From Spirochaetaceae bacterium (GTDB taxonomy: Bacteria; Spirochaetota; Spirochaetia; Treponematales; Breznakiellaceae), in contig JAITHR010000041.1 of the NCBI GenBank assembly GCA_031279895.1, forward strand, positions 1 through 6,200: 6,200 nt of DNA, written 5' to 3'. The notes beneath the pieces were generated by a model. That model ran no database searches, was not told the DNA's origin, and was given only the letters and a program-made list of their open reading frames with translations. The position numbers were made by a program, and so were the translations under genes. Of the stretch, positions 1 through 5,573 are shown one piece after another; the first letter of the stretch is position 1; each line of letters starts with the position of its first letter.

Positions 1-105
1 CGTAAAAGGTATACCTTTTGTCGTAAAAGGTATACCTTTTGTCGTAAAAGGTATACCGGATGCCGTAAAAGGTATACCTTTTGTCGTAAAAGGTATACCG
101 GATGC
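1..105. repeat. Tandem palindromic array 1, five 21-base units
   Basis: Five head-to-tail 21-base units start at 1, 22, 43, 64 and 85; the array may continue left of the window. Units 1, 2 and 4 carry the perfect 16-base palindrome AAAAGGTATACCTTTT. Units 3 and 5 keep the inner palindrome GGTATACC but replace the right arm with GGATGC, so from unit 2 on the variants alternate (42-base super-period). Two plus frames and at least one minus frame are open across the array, because 21 is a multiple of 3. One plus frame reads VKGIPFV/VKGIPDA heptapeptides and stops at TAG 116-118, so it could be the tail of a gene that begins outside the window. No spacers separate the units, so this is not a CRISPR array. 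Function unknown. Confidence 0.93.
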
Positions 106-267
106 CGCCGGCGGGTAGCCTTCAAACGCTAGCGGGTAGACTTCAAACGCTAGCGTTTAGCCTTCAAACGCCGGCGTTTAGCCTTCAAACGCTAGCGTTT
201 AGACTCTAAACGCCGGCGTTTAGCCTTCAAACGCTAGCGTTTAGCCTTCAAACGCCGGCGGGTAGAC
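106..267. repeat. Tandem palindromic array 2, seven 21-base units plus a partial one
   Basis: A 15-base partial unit (106-120) abuts array 1. Seven full 21-base units follow, starting at 121, 142, 163, 184, 205, 226 and 247. The core is a perfect palindrome AAACGCTAGCGTTT or AAACGCCGGCGTTT; in unit 205-225 it extends to the 18-base CTAAACGCCGGCGTTTAG. The two central base pairs switch together (CTAG or CCGG, four of each counting the partial unit) with no half-changed form, so palindromy is always kept. Three units, including the first and last, have GGG in place of the TTT arm. Stops break every frame, so the array does not code for protein. The sequence is unrelated to array 1 although the period is the same. 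Confidence 0.93.
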
Positions 268-394
268 TCCGGCTGTTTCAGCACTGTTGTTTCCAAGTGA
301 TGCAACACCGTGTCCGGTTAGCAATCCGACTGCTGCCCAGGCGCGACTACGCTTCGCGCCGTCTCCGTCCGCTGTGAGCCGCGGCGCGGGAAGC
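268..394. other. Intergenic region downstream of the Aat-like gene, with a stem-loop
   Basis: No gene is convincing here. The one distinct structure is a perfect stem-loop at 340-360: stem GGCGCGA (340-346), seven-base loop, stem TCGCGCC (354-360). It lies 35-55 bases past the Aat-like stop and could end or protect the his/Aat transcript, but no T-run follows on the minus strand, so it is not a classical intrinsic terminator. A GC-rich stretch (361-394) beside it contains degenerate pieces of the dispersed repeat found upstream of hisG. Confidence 0.45.
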
Positions 395-415
395 TTATGG
401 AACCGTCGGAGACGG
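390..415 (-). repeat. Dispersed 26-base repeat, copy at the Aat-like stop codon
   Basis: Read on the minus strand, this stretch starts CCGTCTCCGACGG and continues TTCCATAAGCTTC. It matches the plus-strand copy at 5574-5599 at 24 of 26 positions. The first half is itself a small hairpin (CCGTC, TCC, GACGG). The copy supplies the last codons (SPTVP) and the TAA stop of the Aat-like gene. It is inverted relative to the 5574 copy, so the two bracket the whole his/Aat block. Confidence 0.8.
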
Positions 416-1183
416 CGGAGGCTGGCGGGATTCGCGGAAGCGTCTTACGAACTCGTCGGGGCCGATATTGGTGGCGCCTAAATCGGTTTTGTAATCAAGG
501 GGCATACCGAAGTCCAAAAACGCGAACCCCGCGTCTTCAAGATACCGAGTCATCAAAACGATCTGCGCGGTTCCGGCGGAACTCTCGTCGTAGTAGCCGG
601 AATAACTGGTGTACACCCTGCCGACCGACACGCCGAACTCGCCGGCAAGAAGCTCCCCGTTCCGGTACACCCCGAAAGAAACGGGACGAACCGGCGGAAG
701 GCGCCGCTTTTTTTTGAAAAGCACGGCGCCGCCGCCGGTCATGGAAACCTTCCGAATGGATTTTATCGTGTCTATCAGGGGCTTCGTGAGCCAGTCGTCG
801 CCGTGGATTGCGATGCACTTGTCCACGATGCGGTCAAAATCAGTGTCAAACCGCAGTTCGTACCGGTTCAAAAGGCGTCTGACGGATTTCTTGATATGCA
901 GGTCGGGAAAGAAAAGCACCGACCGTATGAGGTGGAGTTTGGGGAGGAGCAGGAAGCCCTGTTCCTCCTTCTCTTCCGTGTTTTCTCCGTCCGGCTCGCT
1001 CCGGCTTATGGACATCACGAGAAATCCTGCGGCCATGAGGCGCGAGACGAAAGAGGGGGTAAAATCAAGGGCAAGGCAGCACTCTTCGTTGTAACCGCTG
1101 GCAAGAAGGGCGTCCACCAGTTTGTCCGGGTTGTCTTTAGGGGAAATAAAAGCGTGTCCTGAAAGGGTATATCGCAGATACAT
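395..1183 (-). CDS. Divergent leucyl/phenylalanyl-tRNA-protein transferase (Aat)-like protein
   Basis: This 262-residue protein is recognisable as the Aat family from several segments: PKLHLIRSVLFFPDLHIKKS (81-100) corresponds to the SPDPRAVLWPESLHISRS region of classical Aat, DWLTKPLI (130-137) to TWITRGVV, and a GNAT-like C-terminal half (176-250) ends LDYKTDLGA. Aat normally transfers Leu or Phe from tRNA to proteins bearing N-terminal Arg or Lys. Two signature residues are changed. By my alignment the Glu of GESMFS is Tyr194, and the Gln of LIDCQ is Gly226, although the Asp (D224) remains. The WFP-containing N-terminal motif is also not visible, and there is an extra Lys/Arg-rich stretch near 144-166. 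Normal L/F-transferase activity is therefore doubtful. I chose the ATG at 1183: a GTG at 1219 is in frame, but it falls at the predicted transcription start. No strong Shine-Dalgarno is visible. The Pro-rich tail (QPPPSPTVP) is encoded by a dispersed repeat. Family assignment is fairly sure; function is not. Confidence 0.8.
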   Translation of the reverse strand: MYLRYTLSGHAFISPKDNPDKLVDALLASGYNEECCLALDFTPSFVSRLMAAGFLVMSISRSEPDGENTEEKEEQGFLLLPKLHLIRSVLFFPDLHIKKSVRRLLNRYELRFDTDFDRIVDKCIAIHGDDWLTKPLIDTIKSIRKVSMTGGGAVLFKKKRRLPPVRPVSFGVYRNGELLAGEFGVSVGRVYTSYSGYYDESSAGTAQIVLMTRYLEDAGFAFLDFGMPLDYKTDLGATNIGPDEFVRRFRESRQPPPSPTVP

Positions 1184-1225
1184 AGGTTTATTCGGGGCGG
1201 CTTCCCGCGTCCCGCACACTGCACA

Positions 1226-1254
1226 AGCATAGCGGAAGCCCCCGCCGGTGTCAA
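1226..1254 (-). promoter_or_regulatory. Sigma70-type promoter for the Aat-like gene
   Basis: On the minus strand a consensus -35 TTGACA (1254-1249), a 17-base spacer and a -10 TATGCT (1231-1226, 4/6 to TATAAT) lie just after the hisA-IE stop. Transcription would start near 1219, leaving a ~36-base leader before the ATG at 1183. The Aat-like gene can therefore be expressed apart from the his operon, although no clear terminator separates them. Seen in sequence; promoter activity is inferred. Confidence 0.65.
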
Positions 1255-1267
1255 CAAGCCGCCGGCG

Positions 1268-2533
1268 TTATTTCTTGTGCCGGCGATCCAGCTCGTCAAG
1301 CACCTCTTGAAACGGTATTCCCGCCCTGGTGATAAGGGCGGTGAGAAAAAAGAGCAGGTCCGACGCCTCCCACACGATTTCGCGGCGGGATTTGGCGGAG
1401 CAGACTTCATAGGCCTCTTCCATTACTTTCCGCCGGACCAGCGCGTCGTCCAAGGTGGCGGTGTACGACCCCTCCGGCGCGTCCCGAAACCTTTCGGCAA
1501 TGAGAGACTGGAGGAATTCCGGCGTATAGCGCCGTTCAACGTCGAAACAGGAGTAGCCGCCGGTATGACAGACCGGTCCCGCAGGCTCAACCGTGGCAAG
1601 AAGCGCGTCGCGGTCGCAGTCGGCGCGTATCCGTATGAGTTTCAGCGTGTTGCCGGAGGTTTCCCCCTTCATCCACAGGGCGTCCCGCGTCCGGCTGTGA
1701 AAGCAGAGGCTGCCCCGCCGGAAGGTTTCTCTGAGGGCGGTCCGGTCGGTAAAGCCGGTCATCACGACCTGGCGGTCCGGGCTCTGGGCAATAACCGGAA
1801 GCAGGGATGACCCGTCTTTGCTCCAGTTAAGCGACCGGACAAAGCCCTCCGCAAGGCTGACCGCGCCGGTATAGAGGGCCATGCCGATCTGGACGTTGCA
1901 TCCGATTCCCCCAAGGGCCTCAATCTCCTCATGCGTGGAGACGCCGCCGGCGACCGTAAGCCCGCAGGAAAGCGCGGTGCGCAGGGCGCGGACAGCTTCC
2001 CGGTCAATGCCGGTCATGGTTCCCTCCCGCTCGACGCAGGTAAACAGTATCTCGGAGACAAAGGGCTCGACGGCCCGGGCGCTTTCAACGAGGTCAAGAC
2101 CCGTGGCGGTTTTCCAGCCGTCAACCACGATCCCGCGATCCCGCGCATCAACCGCCGCGATAAGGCGCTCCTTTCCCACGGCGCGTCCCATGGCGGCAAG
2201 GAAATCCGTATTGACCCCCCAGGCGCCGCCCGTGCGGAACGCCTTTGAGCCTACGATAATTTTGCAGGCGCCCATACTGACGAGTTCCCGCGCCTGTTCC
2301 GGCGTTTTGACGCCGCCGCCGACCCTGCACCGGGCCTTGCGGAGGAGCGGGACGAGCAGTTCCCGGTTGTTTCCCGTATTCTTCGCCGCGTTAAGGTCGA
2401 TAACCGCCACCTCTCCGTAACGGTCAAACGCTTCCGCCAGAGCCGGCGGGTTATCCCGCGTCAGAACCAGCTCTTTTCCCTGTCTGAGCTGGACAACCGC
2501 GCCGTCCTGTATATCTATCGAAGCAATTACCAT
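1268..2533 (-). CDS. hisA-hisIE: Trifunctional HisA-HisI-HisE fusion
   Basis: This 421-residue cytoplasmic protein joins three activities. Residues 1-234 are HisA (ProFAR isomerase), a TIM barrel with Asp7 (ASID), GGGV (72-75), the general acid/base Asp129 (AAVDAR) and AGGV (195-198). Residues 235-330 are HisI (PR-AMP cyclohydrolase), with KGETSGN, DCDRD (305-309) and CHTGGYSC. Its cysteines 306, 322 and 329 keep the 16- and 7-residue spacing of the zinc ligands. Residues 338-421 are HisE (PR-ATP pyrophosphatase, MazG-like all-alpha), with EEAYE (372-376) and ExxD (389-392). It covers steps 2, 3 and 4. Step 4 follows step 3 directly, so fusion may help channel intermediates. The ATG at 2533 is preferred: AAGGAG lies 10 bases upstream, while the GTG at 2542 is one base from it. 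It overlaps the hisF end by 7 bases. Oddity: the usual TDxxRDGT loop of HisA reads TCVEREGT (165-172). HisA fused to HisIE is uncommon. Confidence 0.95.
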   Translation of the reverse strand: MVIASIDIQDGAVVQLRQGKELVLTRDNPPALAEAFDRYGEVAVIDLNAAKNTGNNRELLVPLLRKARCRVGGGVKTPEQARELVSMGACKIIVGSKAFRTGGAWGVNTDFLAAMGRAVGKERLIAAVDARDRGIVVDGWKTATGLDLVESARAVEPFVSEILFTCVEREGTMTGIDREAVRALRTALSCGLTVAGGVSTHEEIEALGGIGCNVQIGMALYTGAVSLAEGFVRSLNWSKDGSSLLPVIAQSPDRQVVMTGFTDRTALRETFRRGSLCFHSRTRDALWMKGETSGNTLKLIRIRADCDRDALLATVEPAGPVCHTGGYSCFDVERRYTPEFLQSLIAERFRDAPEGSYTATLDDALVRRKVMEEAYEVCSAKSRREIVWEASDLLFFLTALITRAGIPFQEVLDELDRRHKK

Positions 2534-3306
2534 CTGACACACACTCCTTTTGATTGGGCGTATTGTTTGATTTGCGCGACGGTGGTATTTCCGAAGTGGA
2601 GGAGCGAGGCCACAAGCGCCGCGTCCGCGCTGCCCCGCCCCGCGTCCCCGTCCAGCGGGAGAAGCGCCCGCGCTATCTGTTCCAGAGTTCCCGCGCCACC
2701 GGACGCGATGACCGGCACCGGCACCGCTTCCGCCACGCGGCGGAGGAGTTCTCCGTCGTACCCTAATCCGGTGCCGTCGGCGTCAATAGAGTTAAGAAGG
2801 ATTTCTCCGGCGCCGCGCAGTACCGCCTCTTTCGCCCACTCCACCGCGTCTCTTCCGGTATCGGTCCGCCCGCCGTGGGAAAAGGCGCGCCATGCCGATT
2901 GCCCGGCGCGTTTGGCGTCAATCGAAAGCACCACGCATTGGCTCCCGTATACCCGCGCCATGTCGGTAAGGAGCGCCGGATTGCGGAGCGCCGCGGTGCA
3001 GACCGACACTTTGTCCGCGCCGGCGTTCATGGCGGCCCGCATATCCTCCACGCTTCTGATGCCGCCGCCGACGCAGAGCGGGATGAATACCGCACCGGCG
3101 GTCTCGCGTACCGCCTCAAGCAGCGTGTCCCTGCTTTTGTACGACGCGCCGATGTCCAGAAAGACTATCTCGTCAGCCCCGTCGTCGTTGTACTTTCGGG
3201 CAAGCTCCACCGGGTCACCGGCGTCTCTCATGCCGGAGAACTTCACCCCTTTCACCACCCGCCCGTCGTCAACGTCAAGGCAGGGGATAATCCGTTTAGC
3301 CAGCAT
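2527..3306 (-). CDS. hisF: Imidazole glycerol phosphate synthase, cyclase subunit HisF
   Basis: This 259-residue TIM barrel uses ammonia from HisH to convert PRFAR into imidazole glycerol phosphate and AICAR (step 5, a branch to purines). The start MLAKRIIPCLDVDDGRVVKG is typical, with catalytic Asp11 and Asp130 (LSID) both in the family's standard positions. Phosphate-binding loops GGGI (80-83) and SGGAGT (202-207) are present. An insertion of about eight residues (PLDGDAGR, 217-224) follows the GGAG helix; in T. maritima HisF this stretch is short. The ATG at 3306 was chosen over one at 3330: GGAGG (3316-3312) lies 5 bases upstream and the family start matches. It overlaps hisH by 11 bases and hisA-IE by 7, consistent with coupled translation and a 1:1 HisH-HisF complex. 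Confidence 0.97.
   Translation of the reverse strand: MLAKRIIPCLDVDDGRVVKGVKFSGMRDAGDPVELARKYNDDGADEIVFLDIGASYKSRDTLLEAVRETAGAVFIPLCVGGGIRSVEDMRAAMNAGADKVSVCTAALRNPALLTDMARVYGSQCVVLSIDAKRAGQSAWRAFSHGGRTDTGRDAVEWAKEAVLRGAGEILLNSIDADGTGLGYDGELLRRVAEAVPVPVIASGGAGTLEQIARALLPLDGDAGRGSADAALVASLLHFGNTTVAQIKQYAQSKGVCVRW
2544..2549 (-). promoter_or_regulatory. Ribosome binding site of hisA-IE
   Basis: AAGGAG on the minus strand lies 10 bases before the ATG at 2533 and inside the hisF coding end. It rules out the in-frame GTG at 2542, which would be only one base away. Confidence 0.7.
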
Positions 3307-3928
3307 CGGTGCCTCCAAGCCAGTTCTCAAGTAGCCTTAGCCCCCATACCCCGGACTTTTCAGGGTGGAACTGGACTGCCGAAAGCGCACCCCGCTCAAC
3401 GGCGGCGCAGTAGCGCAGGCAGTAGTCCGTGTATGCCGCCGTGAGGCACGGGTCCGCAGGGGATGCGTAATACGAATGGATATAATAGAAAAACGAGTCC
3501 GCCGGAATACCCTTAAAAAGACAGGAGGAGTCCCGCGCCTCGGTGCTGTTCCATCCTATCTGGGGAACCTTAGGCCCGGGAAAGCGCCGGACATCCCCGG
3601 GTATCACCCCCAGTCCGGCGGTGTCCGGCGCTTCCTCGGAGCGTTGAAAGAGTATCTGTAAGCCGATGCATATTCCCAGAAAGGGCCTGTCCGCCGCTAT
3701 CCATTCCCGAAGGGCCCGGGCGTAACCCGCGCGCTCAAGGGATGCCATAGCGGTTCCGAAGTGGCCGTCCCCTGGAAAGACAATTTTTTCATAGGGGCTT
3801 GCGCCGGAAAGCTCCTCGGGCCCGCGGACAAGGCGTGCATCCGCCCCAAGGCGGGCGAGCGCGTTCATAACCGACCCGATATTGCCCGCGCCGTAATCCA
3901 CGATCCCGACGGGTCCCGAGCCGCTCAT
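3296..3928 (-). CDS. hisH: Imidazole glycerol phosphate synthase, glutamine amidotransferase subunit HisH
   Basis: This 210-residue class I glutaminase releases ammonia from glutamine and passes it through the HisF barrel. The full catalytic triad is visible: Cys87 in GICIGLQ, His188 and Glu190 in QFHPEKSG. VDYGAGNIGSV (10-20) and YYIHSYY (148-154) are typical family segments. The oxyanion-strand loop usually read as PGVGAFG is PGDGHFG (52-58), a two-residue variation that may alter glutaminase activation. Length is normal for HisH. Its ATG overlaps the hisB stop as ATGA (4 bases), with a modest AAAGGGA 7 bases upstream, indicating coupling to hisB. Confidence 0.96.
   Translation of the reverse strand: MSGSGPVGIVDYGAGNIGSVMNALARLGADARLVRGPEELSGASPYEKIVFPGDGHFGTAMASLERAGYARALREWIAADRPFLGICIGLQILFQRSEEAPDTAGLGVIPGDVRRFPGPKVPQIGWNSTEARDSSCLFKGIPADSFFYYIHSYYASPADPCLTAAYTDYCLRYCAAVERGALSAVQFHPEKSGVWGLRLLENWLGGTDAG
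3312..3316 (-). promoter_or_regulatory. Ribosome binding site of hisF
   Basis: GGAGG on the minus strand lies five bases before the ATG at 3306 and inside the hisH coding sequence. It supports this start rather than the upstream in-frame ATG at 3330. Confidence 0.7.
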
Positions 3929-4530
3929 GCGAGAGTCCCTTTGGTCGAGGGGATGTCGTCCGGGGAATCCGGGTCCCGCGCCGCGGCTTCCCGCAGCGCC
4001 CGCGCCGCGGCTTTGAACAGCGCCTCGATTTTGTGGTGGTCGCTGCGCCCGCGCACGATTTCAAGGTGGAGCGTGATTCCCGCGGCGTTTACAAAGCCCT
4101 GCCAGAAATCCGCGACCGTGTCGGTCTGAAACGAGGAGGCGCCGGACACGAGCGGCCTGTTTGAAAGGTCCCCGTGAAAAAAGAGAAAAGGCCGTCCCGA
4201 AAGGTCCGCCGCGGCGCTTGCCAGGGTTTCGTCCATAGGAAACAGGCAGTTCCCGATACGGCGTATTCCCCGGCGCTCTCCGAGGGCCCGGGCAAAACAC
4301 TGTCCCAAAACAATGCCCGTGTCTTCGACAAGGTGATGCTGGTCAACTTCAAGGTCCCCGGAGGCGGACAGTTCAAGGTCGAACAAGCCGTGCCGCGCAA
4401 ACGCGGTAAGCATGTGTCCCATAAAGCCTATGGGATAGTTGAGGCCCGCGCCGCCCTTTCCGTCAAGGCACAGCGCGAGGCGTATATCGGTTTCCGTGGT
4501 TGTCCGGCGTATTTCGGATTTTCTTTTCAT
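3925..4530 (-). CDS. hisB: Imidazoleglycerol-phosphate dehydratase (monofunctional HisB)
   Basis: This 201-residue enzyme removes water from imidazole glycerol phosphate to give imidazole acetol phosphate (step 6). It belongs to the metal-dependent IGPD family, which forms 24-mers. Metal-binding motifs are present: GHM with His39, DQHHLVED (63-70; His65, His66, Glu69), LHLEI with His155, and DHHKIE (164-169; His165, His166, Glu169). PMDE (98-101), SGRP and the C-terminal PSTKG are standard. The nearly invariant FDHML block reads FMGHML (36-41): Asp becomes Gly beside the ligand His. No phosphatase domain is fused, so histidinol-phosphatase must be elsewhere. It starts 15 bases after hisG; the gap has no strong Shine-Dalgarno, so coupling to hisG is likely. 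Confidence 0.97.
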   Translation of the reverse strand: MKRKSEIRRTTTETDIRLALCLDGKGGAGLNYPIGFMGHMLTAFARHGLFDLELSASGDLEVDQHHLVEDTGIVLGQCFARALGERRGIRRIGNCLFPMDETLASAAADLSGRPFLFFHGDLSNRPLVSGASSFQTDTVADFWQGFVNAAGITLHLEIVRGRSDHHKIEALFKAAARALREAAARDPDSPDDIPSTKGTLA

Positions 4531-4545
4531 GGTATACCGCCCATC

Positions 4546-5394
4546 TTATAGCACCACTTTTCGCAGGTCGTATTCCACAATATCCGTGGCGCCGAGGTTT
4601 TTAAGGCGGGGTATCATGTCCGGCACCTCGCTTTTACGCACCGCTATCTTCACCGCGTACCCGTTGTCCCCGTAAAGGGGCGCCACCGTGGGGCTTCGCA
4701 TACTGGGGAGCCCGGTTACGAGATCGGGAAACCGGCTTTTGCTCACGTTCATCTCCAGCATGACCCGTTCCCGCCCGTCAAGCACCGCCTTAAAGAGCAT
4801 CGCAAGCTCCTCTATCCGCCGCTTTTTCGCCGGATCCGCCAGTGCCGCGGGGGACGCCACGAAGCGGGTGGAAGACTCAAGGAGCGTACCGACAATCCGC
4901 AGGCCGTTATCTTTGAGTGTTTTGCCGGAAGCGGTGTTGTCAATAATCATGTCCGCGTCATCCGGCGGGAACACCTCCGTAGCGCCGTAGGTTCTCAGGA
5001 TACGGTACCGGTAGCCGGACTTCTCAAGCCAGTTTTCCGCAAGGCGCGTGTATTCGGTGGCCACGACAAGGTGTTTTGCCGCAAGGTCGCGGTCCTCAAG
5101 GGACGCGGGAACCGCGGCCACGATGCGGACCGTATCAAAGCCCATGTCCATAACCTCCACCACGTTTGACGCGCCCTCGAAAATCCAGTCAAGGCCCGTA
5201 AAGCCCGCGTCATGGCTTCCCAGTTCCAGCAGCGCCCCGACATTCTGGGGCTTCATCATTTTCCCCGTAAGGCCCGCGGCGCCGATACAAGGTCTGTAGG
5301 CGCGGTCCGTCAGGGACAGGGGGAATCCCGCGTCAGAGAAAAGACGGGCGACGTTGTCAAACATCCGCCCCTTAGGTATCAAAATACGCAACAT
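4546..5394 (-). CDS. hisG: ATP phosphoribosyltransferase, long form (HisG)
   Basis: This 282-residue enzyme catalyses the committed first step, ATP + PRPP to phosphoribosyl-ATP. The start MLRILIPKGR is typical. The two catalytic lobes span about 1-210, with the PRPP-binding loop DNTASGKTL (152-160) preceded by EVFPPDDADMI. Residues ~213-282 match the HisG_C ACT-like regulatory domain (LEMNVSKSRFPDLV, LPSMRSPTV, LGATDIVEY), so this is the hexameric long form, normally inhibited allosterically by histidine and independent of HisZ. A good AGGAGG lies 10 bases before the ATG at 5394. As the first gene of the his operon it follows a long leader (about 137 bases) containing a repeat-derived inverted repeat. 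No His-rich leader peptide is seen. Confidence 0.97.
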   Translation of the reverse strand: MLRILIPKGRMFDNVARLFSDAGFPLSLTDRAYRPCIGAAGLTGKMMKPQNVGALLELGSHDAGFTGLDWIFEGASNVVEVMDMGFDTVRIVAAVPASLEDRDLAAKHLVVATEYTRLAENWLEKSGYRYRILRTYGATEVFPPDDADMIIDNTASGKTLKDNGLRIVGTLLESSTRFVASPAALADPAKKRRIEELAMLFKAVLDGRERVMLEMNVSKSRFPDLVTGLPSMRSPTVAPLYGDNGYAVKIAVRKSEVPDMIPRLKNLGATDIVEYDLRKVVL

Positions 5395-5404
5395 CCAACA
5401 GGTT

Positions 5405-5410
5405 CCTCCT
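5405..5410 (-). promoter_or_regulatory. Ribosome binding site of hisG
   Basis: AGGAGG on the minus strand lies 10 bases before the hisG ATG. It lies 23 bases downstream (in transcript direction) of the GC hairpin at 5434-5449, so it should be accessible unless the leader refolds. Confidence 0.75.
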
Positions 5411-5433
5411 CATTCCGCATCCGGCCCTCCGAC

Positions 5434-5516
5434 AGCCCGCCGGCGGGCTTCATAAGCGTCCCGCTTTACGCCCCGAAGCGGACGCCGCCTGTTTCGGTGC
5501 GGTATCAGGACGCTTA
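5434..5516 (-). other. Structured hisG leader: possible three-way junction plus GC hairpin
   Basis: In the predicted transcript starting near 5532, an outer stem can pair TAAGCGTCC with GGACGCTTA (5515-5507 with 5461-5453). Inside it, CCGC/GCGG and CCGCTT/AAGCGG can form two smaller hairpins. Downstream comes the perfect 16-base palindrome AGCCCGCCGGCGGGCT (5449-5434), then the ribosome binding site. No U-run follows, so it is not an evident intrinsic attenuator. No run of His codons is present. The outer part is a copy of a dispersed repeat, so the fold may be inherited from the repeat rather than selected for regulation. Confidence 0.45.
5452..5516. repeat. Dispersed ~66-base inverted-ended repeat, copy A
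   Basis: The element is bounded by ATAAGCGTCC and GGACGCTTAC. On the minus strand it aligns along its whole length with copy B (5698-5763): shared AAGCGTCCTG at one end, similar ACCGCACCGAAAC-type middle, CCGCTT, and GACGCTTAT at the other end. Conceptual minus translations of the two copies share RPLRG and DAY at the same spacing. This copy lies between the hisG promoter and hisG. Confidence 0.75.
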
Positions 5517-5538
5517 CGGAACGGGCCGGACTGTGGAG

Positions 5539-5567
5539 AATGTACAGAGCGCGCAAGAAAATGTCAA
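5539..5567 (-). promoter_or_regulatory. Sigma70-type promoter of the his operon
   Basis: On the minus strand there is a perfect -35 TTGACA (5567-5562), a 17-base spacer and a -10 TACATT (5544-5539, 4/6 to TATAAT). Transcription should start near 5532, giving a leader of about 137 bases before hisG. The -35 lies only six bases from the end of the 208-base inverted-repeat block at 5574. No operator is recognised. Sequence match is direct; activity is inferred. Confidence 0.7.
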
Positions 5568-5573
5568 GGCGCG

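Noticed and set aside
1..267. CRISPR array
   Set aside because: Units are contiguous with no unique spacers, and no cas gene is present.
287..481. Plus-strand 64-codon ORF
   Set aside because: Runs antisense into the Aat-like gene, is Arg-rich low-complexity, and has no ribosome binding site or family match.
1243..1267. Intrinsic terminator after hisA-IE
   Set aside because: Six-base stem with a 13-base loop and no T-run on the minus strand.
2567..3334. 255-codon plus ORF antisense to hisF
   Set aside because: Shadow of hisF in GC-rich DNA; Ser/Ala/Pro/Arg-rich composition with no recognisable domain.
4531..4538. GGTATACC in the hisG-hisB gap, identical to the array 1 core
   Set aside because: Only eight bases match and the A/T arms are absent; chance is a sufficient explanation.
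5384..5453. 23-codon minus ORF starting at 5453 and overlapping the hisG start
   Set aside because: No histidine codons and no Shine-Dalgarno; it overlaps the GC palindrome and looks fortuitous.
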